Shown here: piece by piece, positions 1 to 8,110 of the stretch
How positions within the stretch are numbered: position 1 is the stretch's first letter
Layout: each line of letters begins with the position of its first letter
Assembly (NCBI RefSeq): GCF_003340565.1
Contig: NZ_QPLK01000015.1
Coordinates: 42,399-106,398 of the forward strand
Source of the DNA: Rhodovulum sp. 12E13
GTDB lineage: Bacteria > Pseudomonadota > Alphaproteobacteria > Rhodobacterales > Rhodobacteraceae
DNA length: 64,000 bases
Direction: 5' to 3'
Translations under genes and position numbers: made by a program
The notes under the pieces: generated by a model
Seen by the model: only the letters and a program-made list of their open reading frames with translations
The model's database searches: none
What the model was told of the DNA's origin: nothing

Positions 1-172
1 CCGGCTCCTTGGGAAAGTCGTCATGCGTGCCGGCGCGCTCCGTCCCATGGCGGCGCATCACCTTGAAGCCCAGGTCTCCCAGTTGCGCGCGCCACTCGGC
101 GTCGCTCTTGACGACCTTGCCGCCGTCCGTGCGGCCCGTCCTCTCCGTCGCGGCGGAACCCGTGTCGGCCAT
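1..172 (-). CDS. msrB: Peptide-methionine (R)-S-oxide reductase MsrB, N-terminal part
   Basis: Only the first 57 residues lie in the window; the gene runs off the left edge. The translation contains SDAEWRAQL followed by RRHGTERAGTHD. This is the characteristic opening of the MsrB fold, which normally reads SDAEWR..L....F.V.R..GTE.A. MsrB enzymes reduce the R epimer of methionine sulfoxide using a C-terminal cysteine, with thioredoxin as reductant. Neither the catalytic cysteine nor the zinc cysteines are visible here, so activity cannot be judged. There is no signal peptide, so the protein is probably cytoplasmic. The gene is transcribed divergently from olsB, and the 143 bp between them should hold both promoters. 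Confidence 0.8.
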   Translation of the reverse strand, partial: MADTGSAATERTGRTDGGKVVKSDAEWRAQLGDLGFKVMRRHGTERAGTHDDFPKEP

Positions 173-315
173 TCGCCCTTCTCCCCTCAGTCATGCGCCC
201 GTCACGGAGCGCGTCGCATCTTGCCGGGCGCCCTGTGCCCGCCTATCGACAGGTAGGCCGGGCGCGGCTCTCCGCCAAGGGCGGTCCGGCTGCAAGGATG
301 AGGAGAGCGCCGCCC

Positions 316-1050
316 ATGCCCGACCTCCGCCGCGGCCGCTACGCTGCCCGGTTCGCCGCGACCGCGGCCGACCGCGAGCGCTCTCTCGCGCTGCGTGCCC
401 GCTGCTTCCGCGAGGGGGGCGACGACCGCGACGCCTTCGACGACGCCTGCCGCCACATGCTGGTGGAAGAGCCGGAAACGAAGCGGCTGGCCTGCACCTT
501 CCGCCTGCTGCCGCTGTGCGGCGGGGGCGAGATCGGGCGCTCCTACTCGGCGCAGCACTACGACCTCGCGGCGCTCGAGGGCTTCGCGGGGCCGATGGTC
601 GAGATGGGGCGGTTCTGCATCGACCCCGACCTGCACGACGCCGACATCCTGCGCGTGGCCTGGGGCGCGATGACCCGGTATGTCGACGAGACGGGCACGA
701 AGATGCTCTTCGGCTGCTCGAGCTTCGCCGGCACGGAGACGGCGCGCTACCTCGACGCCTTCGCCATGCTGCGCGACCGCCACCTCGCGCCCTCGCGTTG
801 GCTGCCGCGGGTAAAGGCGCGCGACGTCTTCCGCTTCGCGCGTACCCGCGCCGCCCCGCCCGACCCGGATGCACGGCGCGCGCTCAGGGGAATGCCGCCG
901 TTGTTGCGCACCTACCTCGCCATGGGCGGCTGGGTGTCGGACCACGCGGTGGTCGACCGCGACCTCGACACGCTGCACGTCTTCACCGGGCTTGAGATCG
1001 CGGCGATCCCGCCCGCCCGCGCCCGCGCCCTGCGCGCCGTGGCCGGCTGA
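316..1050 (+). CDS. olsB: L-ornithine N-alpha-acyltransferase OlsB-like GNAT protein
   Basis: The 244-residue protein matches the OlsB branch of the GNAT superfamily. OlsB transfers a 3-hydroxyacyl group from ACP to ornithine, the first step of ornithine-lipid synthesis. Family signatures seen are the CRHMLVEE region near residue 50, a GPMVEMGRFCIDP block near residue 95 and FGCSSFAGT near residue 135. The start at 316 was chosen because AGGAGA lies eight bases upstream; an upstream in-frame start at 193 would add arginine-rich, non-conserved sequence. The usual partner OlsA, which acylates lyso-ornithine lipid, is not next to it: the following gene is the convergent tctA only 9 bp away. OlsB identity is confident at family level; the substrate is inferred. 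Confidence 0.8.
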   Translation: MPDLRRGRYAARFAATAADRERSLALRARCFREGGDDRDAFDDACRHMLVEEPETKRLACTFRLLPLCGGGEIGRSYSAQHYDLAALEGFAGPMVEMGRFCIDPDLHDADILRVAWGAMTRYVDETGTKMLFGCSSFAGTETARYLDAFAMLRDRHLAPSRWLPRVKARDVFRFARTRAAPPDPDARRALRGMPPLLRTYLAMGGWVSDHAVVDRDLDTLHVFTGLEIAAIPPARARALRAVAG

Positions 1051-1059
1051 GCCGCGTGC

Positions 1060-2577
1060 TCACGCGGCGCGGCGTCTCGCGGCGCGGCGGCGGCGCAGAA
1101 GCTGGATCGCCGGCAGGAAGATCAGGATCAGCGCGATCACCGTGATCGGCCCCGCGATCGGGCGGGTGAAGAAGATCGACGGGTCGCCCGACGACAGCAG
1201 CAGAGACTGGCGCAGCGTCGGCTCGGCGATGGGGCCGAGCACGATCGCCAGGACCGCCGGCGCCAGCGGGTAGTCGAACCTGCGCAGGAAGAAGGCGCCC
1301 AGGCCGAAGATCACCATCAGCCAGACATCGTGCATGTCCCGCGTCGCCGCATATCCGCCGGCGATCGACAGCACGAAGATCATCGGCGCGAGGATGGTGA
1401 AGGGCATCCGCAGCATCCAGACGAAGAGCGGGATGAAGGCGAGGTTGATGATCACGGCGGCGAGGTTGGAGATGTAGAACGAGCCGATCAGGCCCCATAC
1501 GAACTCGGTTTCGTCGACGAACAGGCGCGGCCCCGGCACCAGCCCCCAGATCACCATGCCGCCGAGCAGGATGGCGGTCGTGGGCGAGCCGGGGATGCCG
1601 AGCGTGAGCATCGGCAGCATCGAGCCCGTCGAGGCCGAGTTGTTGGCGGCCTCGGGCGCCGCGACGCCGTCGGGGTTGCCCTTGCCGAACTTCTCGGGCG
1701 TGCGCGACACCATCTTGGCCACCCCGTAGGACATCAGCGAGCCCGGGGTCGCCCCCGCCGCCGGCAGGACCCCCACGAAGAAGCCCAGAACAGAGCCGAT
1801 CCACGTGCCCTTCCAGCCGCGGCGCACCGCCTCTTTCGTGTCGTCGACCATGCCGCGGGCCGTCATCCGCGGCGTCGTGGTGGTCACCTCGCCGCGCGAT
1901 TGTTCGATCGTCCACAGCATCTCGCCGATGCCGTAGACTCCGATCGCCAGCACCAGGAAGCCGATCCCCTGCAGGAAGCCCTGCATCTCGAACAGGATCA
2001 GCCGGGGCTCGCCCGAGATCGTGTCGAAGCCCACCGAGGCGAGCACCAGGCCGAGGCAGATCGAGACGATGGTCTTGGGGATATCGTCGCCGCCGAGCCC
2101 GACGAAGGTGGCGAAGGCCAGCAGCATCAGCGCGAAGATCTCGGGCGGCCCGAACGACAGCGCGACCGAGGCGAGCGCAGGGGCGAACAGCGTGAAGAAG
2201 ACGTTCGCCACCGTGCCGCCGATGAACGAGGCGAGGGCGGCGGTGACGAGCGCGAGGCTCGCCTTGCCCTGCATGGCAAGCGGGCGGCCGTCGAAGGTGG
2301 TGGCCACTGCCGTCGAGGCGCCGGGGATGCCGAGCGTCACCGACGAGATCGCGCCGCCATACATCGCCCCGTAATAGATCGCGGCGAGAAAGATGATGGC
2401 CGAGCCGGGCGGCACGAGGAAGGTGATGGGCAGCAGGATCGCCACGCCGTTGACCGAGCCGAGCCCCGGCATGGCGCCGATGAACAGCCCGACCGTGACG
2501 CCGATGAGGATGAGCGAGAGGTTGAGCGGCTGCAGCGCCAGCAGCATCCCGTCGCCGAGAAGCGCGAGTATTTCCAT
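1060..2577 (-). CDS. tctA: Tripartite tricarboxylate transporter large permease, TctA family
   Basis: This 505-residue polytopic membrane protein has the length and signatures of TctA. Glycine-rich blocks include GAMPGLGSVNGVAILLPIT near residue 35 and GVLPAAGATPGS near residue 265, plus LGIPGSPTTAILLGGM. TctA is the large permease of secondary tripartite transporters that take up citrate and other carboxylates together with a periplasmic binding protein and the small subunit TctB. It is the last gene of a minus-strand tctC-tctB-tctA set, 42 bp after tctB, so co-transcription is likely. The C terminus is arginine-rich. The substrate cannot be read from sequence. Confidence 0.92.
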   Translation of the reverse strand: MEILALLGDGMLLALQPLNLSLILIGVTVGLFIGAMPGLGSVNGVAILLPITFLVPPGSAIIFLAAIYYGAMYGGAISSVTLGIPGASTAVATTFDGRPLAMQGKASLALVTAALASFIGGTVANVFFTLFAPALASVALSFGPPEIFALMLLAFATFVGLGGDDIPKTIVSICLGLVLASVGFDTISGEPRLILFEMQGFLQGIGFLVLAIGVYGIGEMLWTIEQSRGEVTTTTPRMTARGMVDDTKEAVRRGWKGTWIGSVLGFFVGVLPAAGATPGSLMSYGVAKMVSRTPEKFGKGNPDGVAAPEAANNSASTGSMLPMLTLGIPGSPTTAILLGGMVIWGLVPGPRLFVDETEFVWGLIGSFYISNLAAVIINLAFIPLFVWMLRMPFTILAPMIFVLSIAGGYAATRDMHDVWLMVIFGLGAFFLRRFDYPLAPAVLAIVLGPIAEPTLRQSLLLSSGDPSIFFTRPIAGPITVIALILIFLPAIQLLRRRRAARRRAA

Positions 2578-2619
2578 GTCTGCCCGATATTCCCTGGAGC
2601 CGGCGGCGTGGCCCGCCGC

Positions 2620-3123
2620 TCAGTAGATGATGTCGTAGAGCACGTCGAAGACCGGATCGGTGAAGGACATGCCCGACGGCATGGTGATCCGCATCGCGCC
2701 CTCGAAGAAGAAGAAGAAGGCCAGCGGCACGATCAGCGCCATGGGCAGCGTGAGCGCCCAGGAGTGGCGGCCGAGGAAGCGCATGTAATAGAGCAGGAAC
2801 ACCGCGATCGCCCCGTACATCGACACGACGTTGATCAGCCCCACGAACACGACGATCCCGCCGCCCACCAGCGCCAGCGTCCGCCAGCCGTAGGCGTCGA
2901 GGAGGGGCTCGTCGGATTGCGAGGGCGGCGAGGTGCCCCGCCACCAGTTGAGCGCGATCATCCCGCAGGCCAGCAGCATCACCGCCGACAGCCAGAACGG
3001 CCAGAAGCCGCCACCCGGGCCCTGGCCCGCGATGTAGCCCACCGGCAGTTCTGCCGACTTCCACATCAGGTAGAGAGAGAACAGGCCGAGCAGGCCCGCC
3101 GTCACGATTTCTCCGGTGCGCAT
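2620..3123 (-). CDS. tctB: Tripartite tricarboxylate transporter small membrane subunit, TctB family
   Basis: This is a 167-residue protein with four predicted hydrophobic segments and the N-terminal pattern GPGGGFWPFWLS that is common in TctB proteins. TctB is the small integral membrane subunit that associates with TctA in proton- or sodium-coupled carboxylate uptake. The FAFFFFFEG-like aromatic run near residue 135 is typical of the last membrane helix. It sits between tctC and tctA on the same strand. The 118-bp gap to tctC contains a strong stem-loop, so tctB and tctA may be made at lower level than the binding protein. Confidence 0.85.
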   Translation of the reverse strand: MRTGEIVTAGLLGLFSLYLMWKSAELPVGYIAGQGPGGGFWPFWLSAVMLLACGMIALNWWRGTSPPSQSDEPLLDAYGWRTLALVGGGIVVFVGLINVVSMYGAIAVFLLYYMRFLGRHSWALTLPMALIVPLAFFFFFEGAMRITMPSGMSFTDPVFDVLYDIIY

Positions 3124-3190
3124 TCCGGCCCTGCTCCGTCGTCGACGTCTTCGTGGTCAGCCTGCTGGCGGCGGCCAGCGGTCGCGGTCG

Positions 3191-3228
3191 CCCGCCCGTG
3201 CCGCCACGCGTGGGCCGGCACGGGCGGG
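3191..3228. other. Intercistronic stem-loop between tctC and tctB
   Basis: A perfect 13-bp inverted repeat (3191-3203 and 3216-3228) encloses a 12-base loop that itself contains the palindrome CCACGCGTGG. It begins 14 bases after the tctC stop codon in the transcription direction and has no clear U-tract. Such hairpins behind binding-protein genes usually stabilise the upstream mRNA or partly terminate, which raises the binding protein over the permease. The function here is inferred from position. Confidence 0.65.
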
Positions 3229-3241
3229 GACGTGTCGGCGG

Positions 3242-4213
3242 TCAGCCCGCCAGGGCCGCGAGCAGCCGGCGGTGGTTTTCGACCTGCTGCTGCCAGTAGG
3301 CGCGCTGTTCGTCGGCGTCCATCCAGAGCGGCGAGAGGCTCTCCGACTCGAGGTAGCCCTGCCATTCCTCGGTCTCGTAGATCCGGGTGAACAGATCCTG
3401 ATAGTAGGCCGCGGCCTCCTCCGACATGCCCGGCGCGCCCACGACGGCCCGCTGGTTGTAGTAGGAGAAGTCGTGGCCCTTCTCCTTCATCGTCGGCACG
3501 TCGGGGTAGGCGGGCATGCGCTCGTCCGAGAAGGCCAGCAGCGGCACGAAATCGCCCGCCTCGTAGAAGCCCTTGGCCTCGGCCGGGTTGTTGACCGTCG
3601 CCATGATCTGCTTGCCGGCGAGGTCCTTGGCCACGGCGCCGCCGCCGTCGTAGGGGATGTAGGTGATGTCGAGGCCGTAGGCGTCGGACATGAAGGCGAT
3701 GACGATCGAGTCTTCCTGGCCCTGGCCCGTGCCGCCCATGACGTACTCGCCGCCCATCGACTTCACCTGTTCGACATACTCCTCGAACGTGGTGATGCCG
3801 CTGTCGGCGTGGACCCACAGCACGAAGGGATCGACGCCCATCATCGCGACGGGCGTGAACTCCTGGATGTCGATGCCGAGGTTCTCCTGCCGCAGCGGCG
3901 TGGTGAAGAACGAGTTGAGCGTCACGAGGATCGTGTGATCGGGGTCGCTGGCCTGGCCGACGTGCAGCAGCGCCTCGGCGCCCGAGCCGCCGCCCTTGTT
4001 GTTGGGCACAAGCGGCCGGCCCGTCATGTCGTGCTTTTCGGCCACCGACTGGATGAAGCGGGCGATCTGGTCGGCGCCGCCGCCCGGCCCGGCCATGATG
4101 ACGAAGTCGATGGGGCGCCGCGGCTCCCACCCTTCGGCCGTGGCGGCCATCGGCGTCAGCGCGAGCAGACCGGCGCAGGCCGCGCCGAGCAACGATCGTT
4201 TGGTGATGGGCAT
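3242..4213 (-). CDS. tctC: Tripartite tricarboxylate transporter solute-binding protein, TctC family
   Basis: The protein is 323 residues long with a signal peptide (MPITKRSLLGAACAGLLAL, then cleavage near ATAEG). The conserved binding-loop motif of the family appears as MAGPGGGADQIARFIQ just after the mature N terminus. TctC proteins are periplasmic, bind carboxylates such as citrate or tripartite-type dicarboxylates, and deliver them to TctA/TctB. The start at 4213 is supported by AGGGAGGA seven bases upstream. It is the first gene of the minus-strand operon, followed by a stem-loop before tctB. TctC paralogues are very numerous in this group, so the ligand remains open. Confidence 0.92.
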   Translation of the reverse strand: MPITKRSLLGAACAGLLALTPMAATAEGWEPRRPIDFVIMAGPGGGADQIARFIQSVAEKHDMTGRPLVPNNKGGGSGAEALLHVGQASDPDHTILVTLNSFFTTPLRQENLGIDIQEFTPVAMMGVDPFVLWVHADSGITTFEEYVEQVKSMGGEYVMGGTGQGQEDSIVIAFMSDAYGLDITYIPYDGGGAVAKDLAGKQIMATVNNPAEAKGFYEAGDFVPLLAFSDERMPAYPDVPTMKEKGHDFSYYNQRAVVGAPGMSEEAAAYYQDLFTRIYETEEWQGYLESESLSPLWMDADEQRAYWQQQVENHRRLLAALAG

Positions 4214-4296
4214 GAATGTCCTCCCTGGGTCCGCCGGGCGCAGAGCGCCGCCGCGCCCTTGCGCCGCATGCGACACTTCCGCACTCCACCCGCGAG

Positions 4297-4339
4297 TAAC
4301 TAAATTGCGTGGTGAAAAGTGCAAGGAATATTTTCTTGC
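4297..4339 (-). promoter_or_regulatory. Probable tctCBA promoter with adjacent inverted repeat
   Basis: Reading the minus strand upstream of tctC, TTGCAC (4324-4319) and TAGTTA (4302-4297) stand 16 bases apart and fit a housekeeping -35/-10 pair. Overlapping and upstream of the -35 box, at 4321-4339, is GCAAG-N9-CTTGC in a distinctly AT-rich patch, a plausible regulator site. No experimental start is known to me. Confidence 0.4.
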
Positions 4340-4404
4340 AGCAACTGTTATGCTGTTGCCGTAGGGCAGGCGGCGGCAGCCCTTTGGCCGGGCGGGCGGC
4401 GCTC

Positions 4405-5256
4405 TCAGTGCACCAGCACGACGGGCAGCTCGGCGTGGTCGACGATCGTCTGGGTGTTGCCGCCGAACAGCGTTTCGCGCTCGTGGCTGTGGCCGTAGGC
4501 GCCCATGACAAGCAGGTCGGCGCCGACCTCGGCGGTCTTTTCCAGAAGCGCCGCGCCGGGGTTGCGCGCCTCGAAGCGCAGGGGCTGCGCGGTGACGCCC
4601 CGCAGGGCGTAGTACTCGACGAGTTCCTCGGTGGTGGCGCCGTGCGGCTCGCCCCGCCCGCCGGCGAGGATGGTCACCTCGTCGGCCGCCCCGGTGATGT
4701 CGAGCGTCAGCGCCACCGCGCGCGCCGCCTCGAGCGAGCCGTTCCAGCCCACCGCCACGCGCCCCCCGAGAGTGTCGGGCGCGCTGCCCTCGCGCGGGCA
4801 CATCAGCACCGGCCGCCCGGTCTGGAACAGCGCGGCCTTGAGCGCCGAGACGCCGAGCTCGCGGTCGCGGTCGGGGCGGGCGACGACGATCAGGTCGGCC
4901 AGCCGCCCCAGATGCTTGATCGTGTCGGGCATCCGCTCCTCCTGCTCGATCACCTCCACGGTCGCCGCGCCCGCACGCGGCCCCGATTCGGCCAGACCCA
5001 GCCGACCGGCGAGGTCGTGCAGGTCGTCCCGCACCTTGCGCTCCTGCTGCTCGGCCAGTTCGTGGGCCTGCGACAGGATCGTGTCGCGCGCGAAGGCGGG
5101 CAGGAGGGTGGAATAGGGCAGCAGCTCGTCGGGCTGCGCCCGGCAATGCGCCACGACCACATGCGCCGAATGGCGCCGCGCGAGCGCCGCGGCATGGGCC
5201 AGCACGGCATCCACCAGCGTGTCGCCGCGTACCGGCACCAGGATCTTCTTCAACAT
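4405..5256 (-). CDS. Tandem universal stress protein (two UspA domains)
   Basis: The 283-residue cytoplasmic protein has two UspA domains in tandem, roughly residues 1-140 and 150-283. The second domain carries the ATP-binding signature G-x2-G-x9-G(N) as GAYGHSHERETLFGGN. The first domain opens with the usual KKILVPV but lacks an intact G-x2-G-x9-G motif, so only the second half is likely to bind nucleotide. Family members modulate survival under starvation and other stress; the specific role cannot be inferred. AGGGAGG upstream supports the start. The gene is divergent from purF. Confidence 0.88.
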   Translation of the reverse strand: MLKKILVPVRGDTLVDAVLAHAAALARRHSAHVVVAHCRAQPDELLPYSTLLPAFARDTILSQAHELAEQQERKVRDDLHDLAGRLGLAESGPRAGAATVEVIEQEERMPDTIKHLGRLADLIVVARPDRDRELGVSALKAALFQTGRPVLMCPREGSAPDTLGGRVAVGWNGSLEAARAVALTLDITGAADEVTILAGGRGEPHGATTEELVEYYALRGVTAQPLRFEARNPGAALLEKTAEVGADLLVMGAYGHSHERETLFGGNTQTIVDHAELPVVLVH

Positions 5257-5460
5257 TGGTCATCCCTCCCTTGGCCCGGCGGCTTGTGCCGCCGCTGTCC
5301 ATCTTGCCGCGTGCGGCGGCGGCTTGGCACCCCTCTTGGAAATATTGTCGCGAGCGACCACCTCTCGCCGCCGCGGCACTCTTTCGTGACGAAAGGGTGA
5401 CAGCGCGGGCACGGGGCGTTATGTCAGCCCCGCTGCCGCTGCCCCTTTCGAGGCCTGCCC

Positions 5461-7020
5461 ATGTCTGCCGACGGTCCCGCGTTCGACGACCCCGTGCCCG
5501 ACGAGTTCCTGCCCGACGACCCCGCGCCCGACGACCTGCATCGCCGCCTGCCGCCCGCCCATCCGTTCGACGATGACAAGCTGCGCGAGGAATGCGGCGT
5601 GTTCGGCGTGGTGGGGGCGGCCGACGCCGCCAACTTCGTGGCGCTCGGCCTGCATGCCCTGCAGCACCGGGGGCAGGAGGCGGCCGGCATCGCCGCCTAT
5701 ACCGCCGAGAGCGGCTTCCAGCTGGCGCACCGCTTCGGCTACGTGCGCGACAGCTTCACCAACCCCGCCCTGATGCGGACCCTGCCCGGAGAGCTGTCGA
5801 TCGGGCATGTCCGCTATTCCACCGCCGGGTCCAAGGGGCAGACGGCGATCCGCGACGTGCAGCCCTTCTTCGGCGAATTCTCGATGGGCGGCGCGGCGAT
5901 CGCGCATAACGGCAACATCACCAATGCCGCCGCGCTGCGGCGCGAGCTGATCGACCGGGGCTCGATCTTCCAGTCGAGCTCCGACACCGAGTGCATCGTG
6001 CACCTGATGGCGCGGAGCCTTCAGCGCGACGTGCCGGAGCGCATGAAGGACGCGCTGCGCCGGGTCGAGGGCGCCTATTCGATCGTCGCCATGACGCGCA
6101 CCAAGCTGATCGGCGTGCGCGACCCGCTGGGCGTGCGCCCGCTGGTGCTGGGGCGGCTCGATCTGGGCGACCGCCCCGGCTGGGTGCTCTCGTCCGAGAC
6201 CTGCGCGCTCGACATCATCGGCGCCGAATTCGTGCGCGAGGTCGAGCCGGGCGAGATGGTGGTGATCACGGCCGGGGAGGGGGTGCGCTCGTTCCGCCCC
6301 TTCGAGCCGCGCGAGGCGCGGTTCTGCATCTTCGAGCACGTCTATTTCTCGCGTCCCGATTCGAGCCTCGGGGGGCGGTCGGTCTACGAGACGCGGGCCG
6401 CGATCGGGGTGGAACTGGCGCGCGAGGCGCCGGTCGAGGCCGATCTCGTCTGCCCGGTGCCCGATTCGGGCACGCCCGCCGCCATCGGCTTCGCACAGGA
6501 GAGCGGCATCCCCTACGGCATGGGGATCATCCGCAACCAGTATGTCGGGCGCACCTTCATCGAGCCGACCGAGCAGATCCGCAACATGGGCGTGCGCCTG
6601 AAGCTCAACGTCAACCGCGCGCTGATCCGCGGCAAGCGGGTGGTGCTGGTCGACGATTCGGTGGTGCGGGGCACGACCAGCCGCAAGATCAAGGAGATGA
6701 TCCTCGACGCCGGCGCGGCCGAGGTGCATTTCCGCATCGCCAGCCCGCCCACGGCGTGGCCCTGCTTCTACGGGGTCGACACGCCCCGGCGGGAGAAGCT
6801 GCTGGCCGCCACGATGTCGGAAGACGAGATGCGCGACCATCTGGGGGTCGATTCGCTGCGCTTCATCACGCTCGACGGGCTCTACCGCGCGGTGGGCGAG
6901 GCCGGCGGGCGCGACCCGGCGCGGCCGCGCTACTGCGACGCCTGCTTCTCGGGCGACTACCCCGTCGCGCCGTCGGACATGATCGAGCAGGGCTTCCGCC
7001 CGCGAGAGGCGGCGGAGTAA
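5461..7020 (+). CDS. purF: Amidophosphoribosyltransferase PurF
   Basis: PurF (519 residues) catalyses the first committed step of purine synthesis, from PRPP and glutamine to phosphoribosylamine. The class II glutaminase nucleophile is Cys45 in the EECGVFG motif, so a propeptide of 44 residues must be removed. This propeptide is acidic and contains repeated PDD(P) units. The PRPP-binding site appears as VVLVDDSVVRGTTS near residue 394. Other conserved parts are GNITN and GHVRYSTAG. GAGG lies just before the chosen ATG. In many relatives purF is preceded by radA and cvpA; here those two genes are about 50 kb away. Confidence 0.96.
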   Translation: MSADGPAFDDPVPDEFLPDDPAPDDLHRRLPPAHPFDDDKLREECGVFGVVGAADAANFVALGLHALQHRGQEAAGIAAYTAESGFQLAHRFGYVRDSFTNPALMRTLPGELSIGHVRYSTAGSKGQTAIRDVQPFFGEFSMGGAAIAHNGNITNAAALRRELIDRGSIFQSSSDTECIVHLMARSLQRDVPERMKDALRRVEGAYSIVAMTRTKLIGVRDPLGVRPLVLGRLDLGDRPGWVLSSETCALDIIGAEFVREVEPGEMVVITAGEGVRSFRPFEPREARFCIFEHVYFSRPDSSLGGRSVYETRAAIGVELAREAPVEADLVCPVPDSGTPAAIGFAQESGIPYGMGIIRNQYVGRTFIEPTEQIRNMGVRLKLNVNRALIRGKRVVLVDDSVVRGTTSRKIKEMILDAGAAEVHFRIASPPTAWPCFYGVDTPRREKLLAATMSEDEMRDHLGVDSLRFITLDGLYRAVGEAGGRDPARPRYCDACFSGDYPVAPSDMIEQGFRPREAAE

Positions 7021-7212
7021 CGACGGCGCCGCCGTGCGTGGGCGGCGGCCGCCTTCAAGGGCAACCGACGTTGCGTCGCGCCCCCGCAGGCGCCCCGCCG
7101 CCGATCCCGCCCGCCCTGTCGGCGGGTCGTCGCCGCGCCGCAGCGAGCCCCCTTTTCCCCGGCGCGGCCCTCCGGTAGCGGCAACGCTCGCGAAATCTCA
7201 CGAGAATAGTCC

Positions 7213-7470
7213 ATGGCCGCCACCGATACGCCCGCCGCGCCTCTGGCCACCCGGCCGGGCGCGCTCGACCTCGACCGTCTCACCGTGATCGGCGTCGCCG
7301 GCGCGCCCGGCGCGATGCGCGCGCTGGTGCGCGAGCCACGGGGCCGCGTGCGCACCGTCACGGCCGGCGACCGGCTGCGGCCGGGCAGGGTGCTGCGGGT
7401 CGAGCCCCGCGGCCTCGTGATCGAGACACGGCAGGGCCCCGCCCTGCTGCCCCTCGCCGCGCCCGGCTGA
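7213..7470 (+). CDS. Small GspC/PilP HR-domain-like protein, copy 1
   Basis: The 85-residue protein has no signal peptide or membrane segment. Residues 22-80 follow the pattern IG..G.P...R..VR...G.VRTV..GD.L..GRVL.VE...L...T, which resembles the homology-region (HR) fold of type II secretion GspC and type IV pilus PilP. In those systems the domain is periplasmic and contacts the secretin; here it stands alone. The gene 25 bp downstream encodes a clear paralogue. The ribosome-binding site is weak. Assignment to the HR fold is my own pattern recognition; the function is unknown. Confidence 0.6.
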   Translation: MAATDTPAAPLATRPGALDLDRLTVIGVAGAPGAMRALVREPRGRVRTVTAGDRLRPGRVLRVEPRGLVIETRQGPALLPLAAPG

Positions 7471-7495
7471 GGCGCGACGCTTGACGGAGACAGCC

Positions 7496-7921
7496 ATGAG
7501 TACCGAAGACGACACGGCGGGGGCCGGGCGCGCCGCGCGCCTCGCCACCCTGCCGCGGGCGCTCGCCGTCGACGGCACGCACCTGATCGGCACGATGGGC
7601 GCGCCGGGGCTGCGGCGCGGGATCGTCCGCGACGAGAGGGGCACGGTGCGCACGGTTGCGCGGGGCGACATGGTCGACGGCGGCCGCATCGTCGAGGTCG
7701 AGGCCGACGCGCTGCGCCTGCACACGGGCGACCGCATCGCCCGGCTCGACCTTGCCGGGCGGGGCGAAGGTCTGGCGACCTCGCCCCGCCCGCGCGCCCG
7801 GCCCGACGCTGCGGCGAGCGAAGCGCCCGACGCCATCCCCCACACCGGGCCGGACGAGGCCCTGTCGCACGCGCGCCCGCGCCCCCGCAGGTACACCGGG
7901 CCGGACGGCACGATGGGCTGA
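7496..7921 (+). CDS. Small GspC/PilP HR-domain-like protein, copy 2
   Basis: The 141-residue protein is paralogous to the gene just upstream. Its residues 26-85 show LIGTMGAPGLRRGIVRDE, then GTVRTVARGD and GGRIVEVEADAL in the same arrangement. An additional 55-residue tail is rich in Pro, Arg and Ala and contains two short repeats, HTGPDEA and YTGPDGT. There is no secretion signal or transmembrane helix. The start at 7496 is preceded by GGAGA at good spacing; an upstream TTG at 7481 is less likely. The tandem arrangement suggests local duplication and co-transcription. Function is unknown. Confidence 0.6.
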   Translation: MSTEDDTAGAGRAARLATLPRALAVDGTHLIGTMGAPGLRRGIVRDERGTVRTVARGDMVDGGRIVEVEADALRLHTGDRIARLDLAGRGEGLATSPRPRARPDAAASEAPDAIPHTGPDEALSHARPRPRRYTGPDGTMG

Positions 7922-8110
7922 GCCTGCGGACACTGCCCGCGCCGTGCAGGCGGATGCCGCCTTGCCCCACGCCCCCGCCAATGGGCGCAGCCCCCCGACT
8001 TGCGCGCCGCGCGAGCGGCACGGCCCGGCGAGTCGCGCCCCTCCCCCTGGGTGCCTCGCGCGCTGGCCGGCCCTTGACCTCGCCCCCGGCCCGGCGCAGG
8101 GGAACAGGCC

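Noticed and set aside
1330..3390. Long plus-strand open frame opposite the tct genes
   Set aside because: It is an antisense shadow rich in Arg, His and Gln, a common effect of GC-rich codon use; the minus-strand transporter genes explain the sequence.
7021..7212. Hairpin-rich GC sequence after purF as a possible riboswitch or RNA gene
   Set aside because: Only short GC palindromes (GCCGCC/GGCGGC) are present, without a conserved aptamer pattern; it is probably just transcript-end sequence.
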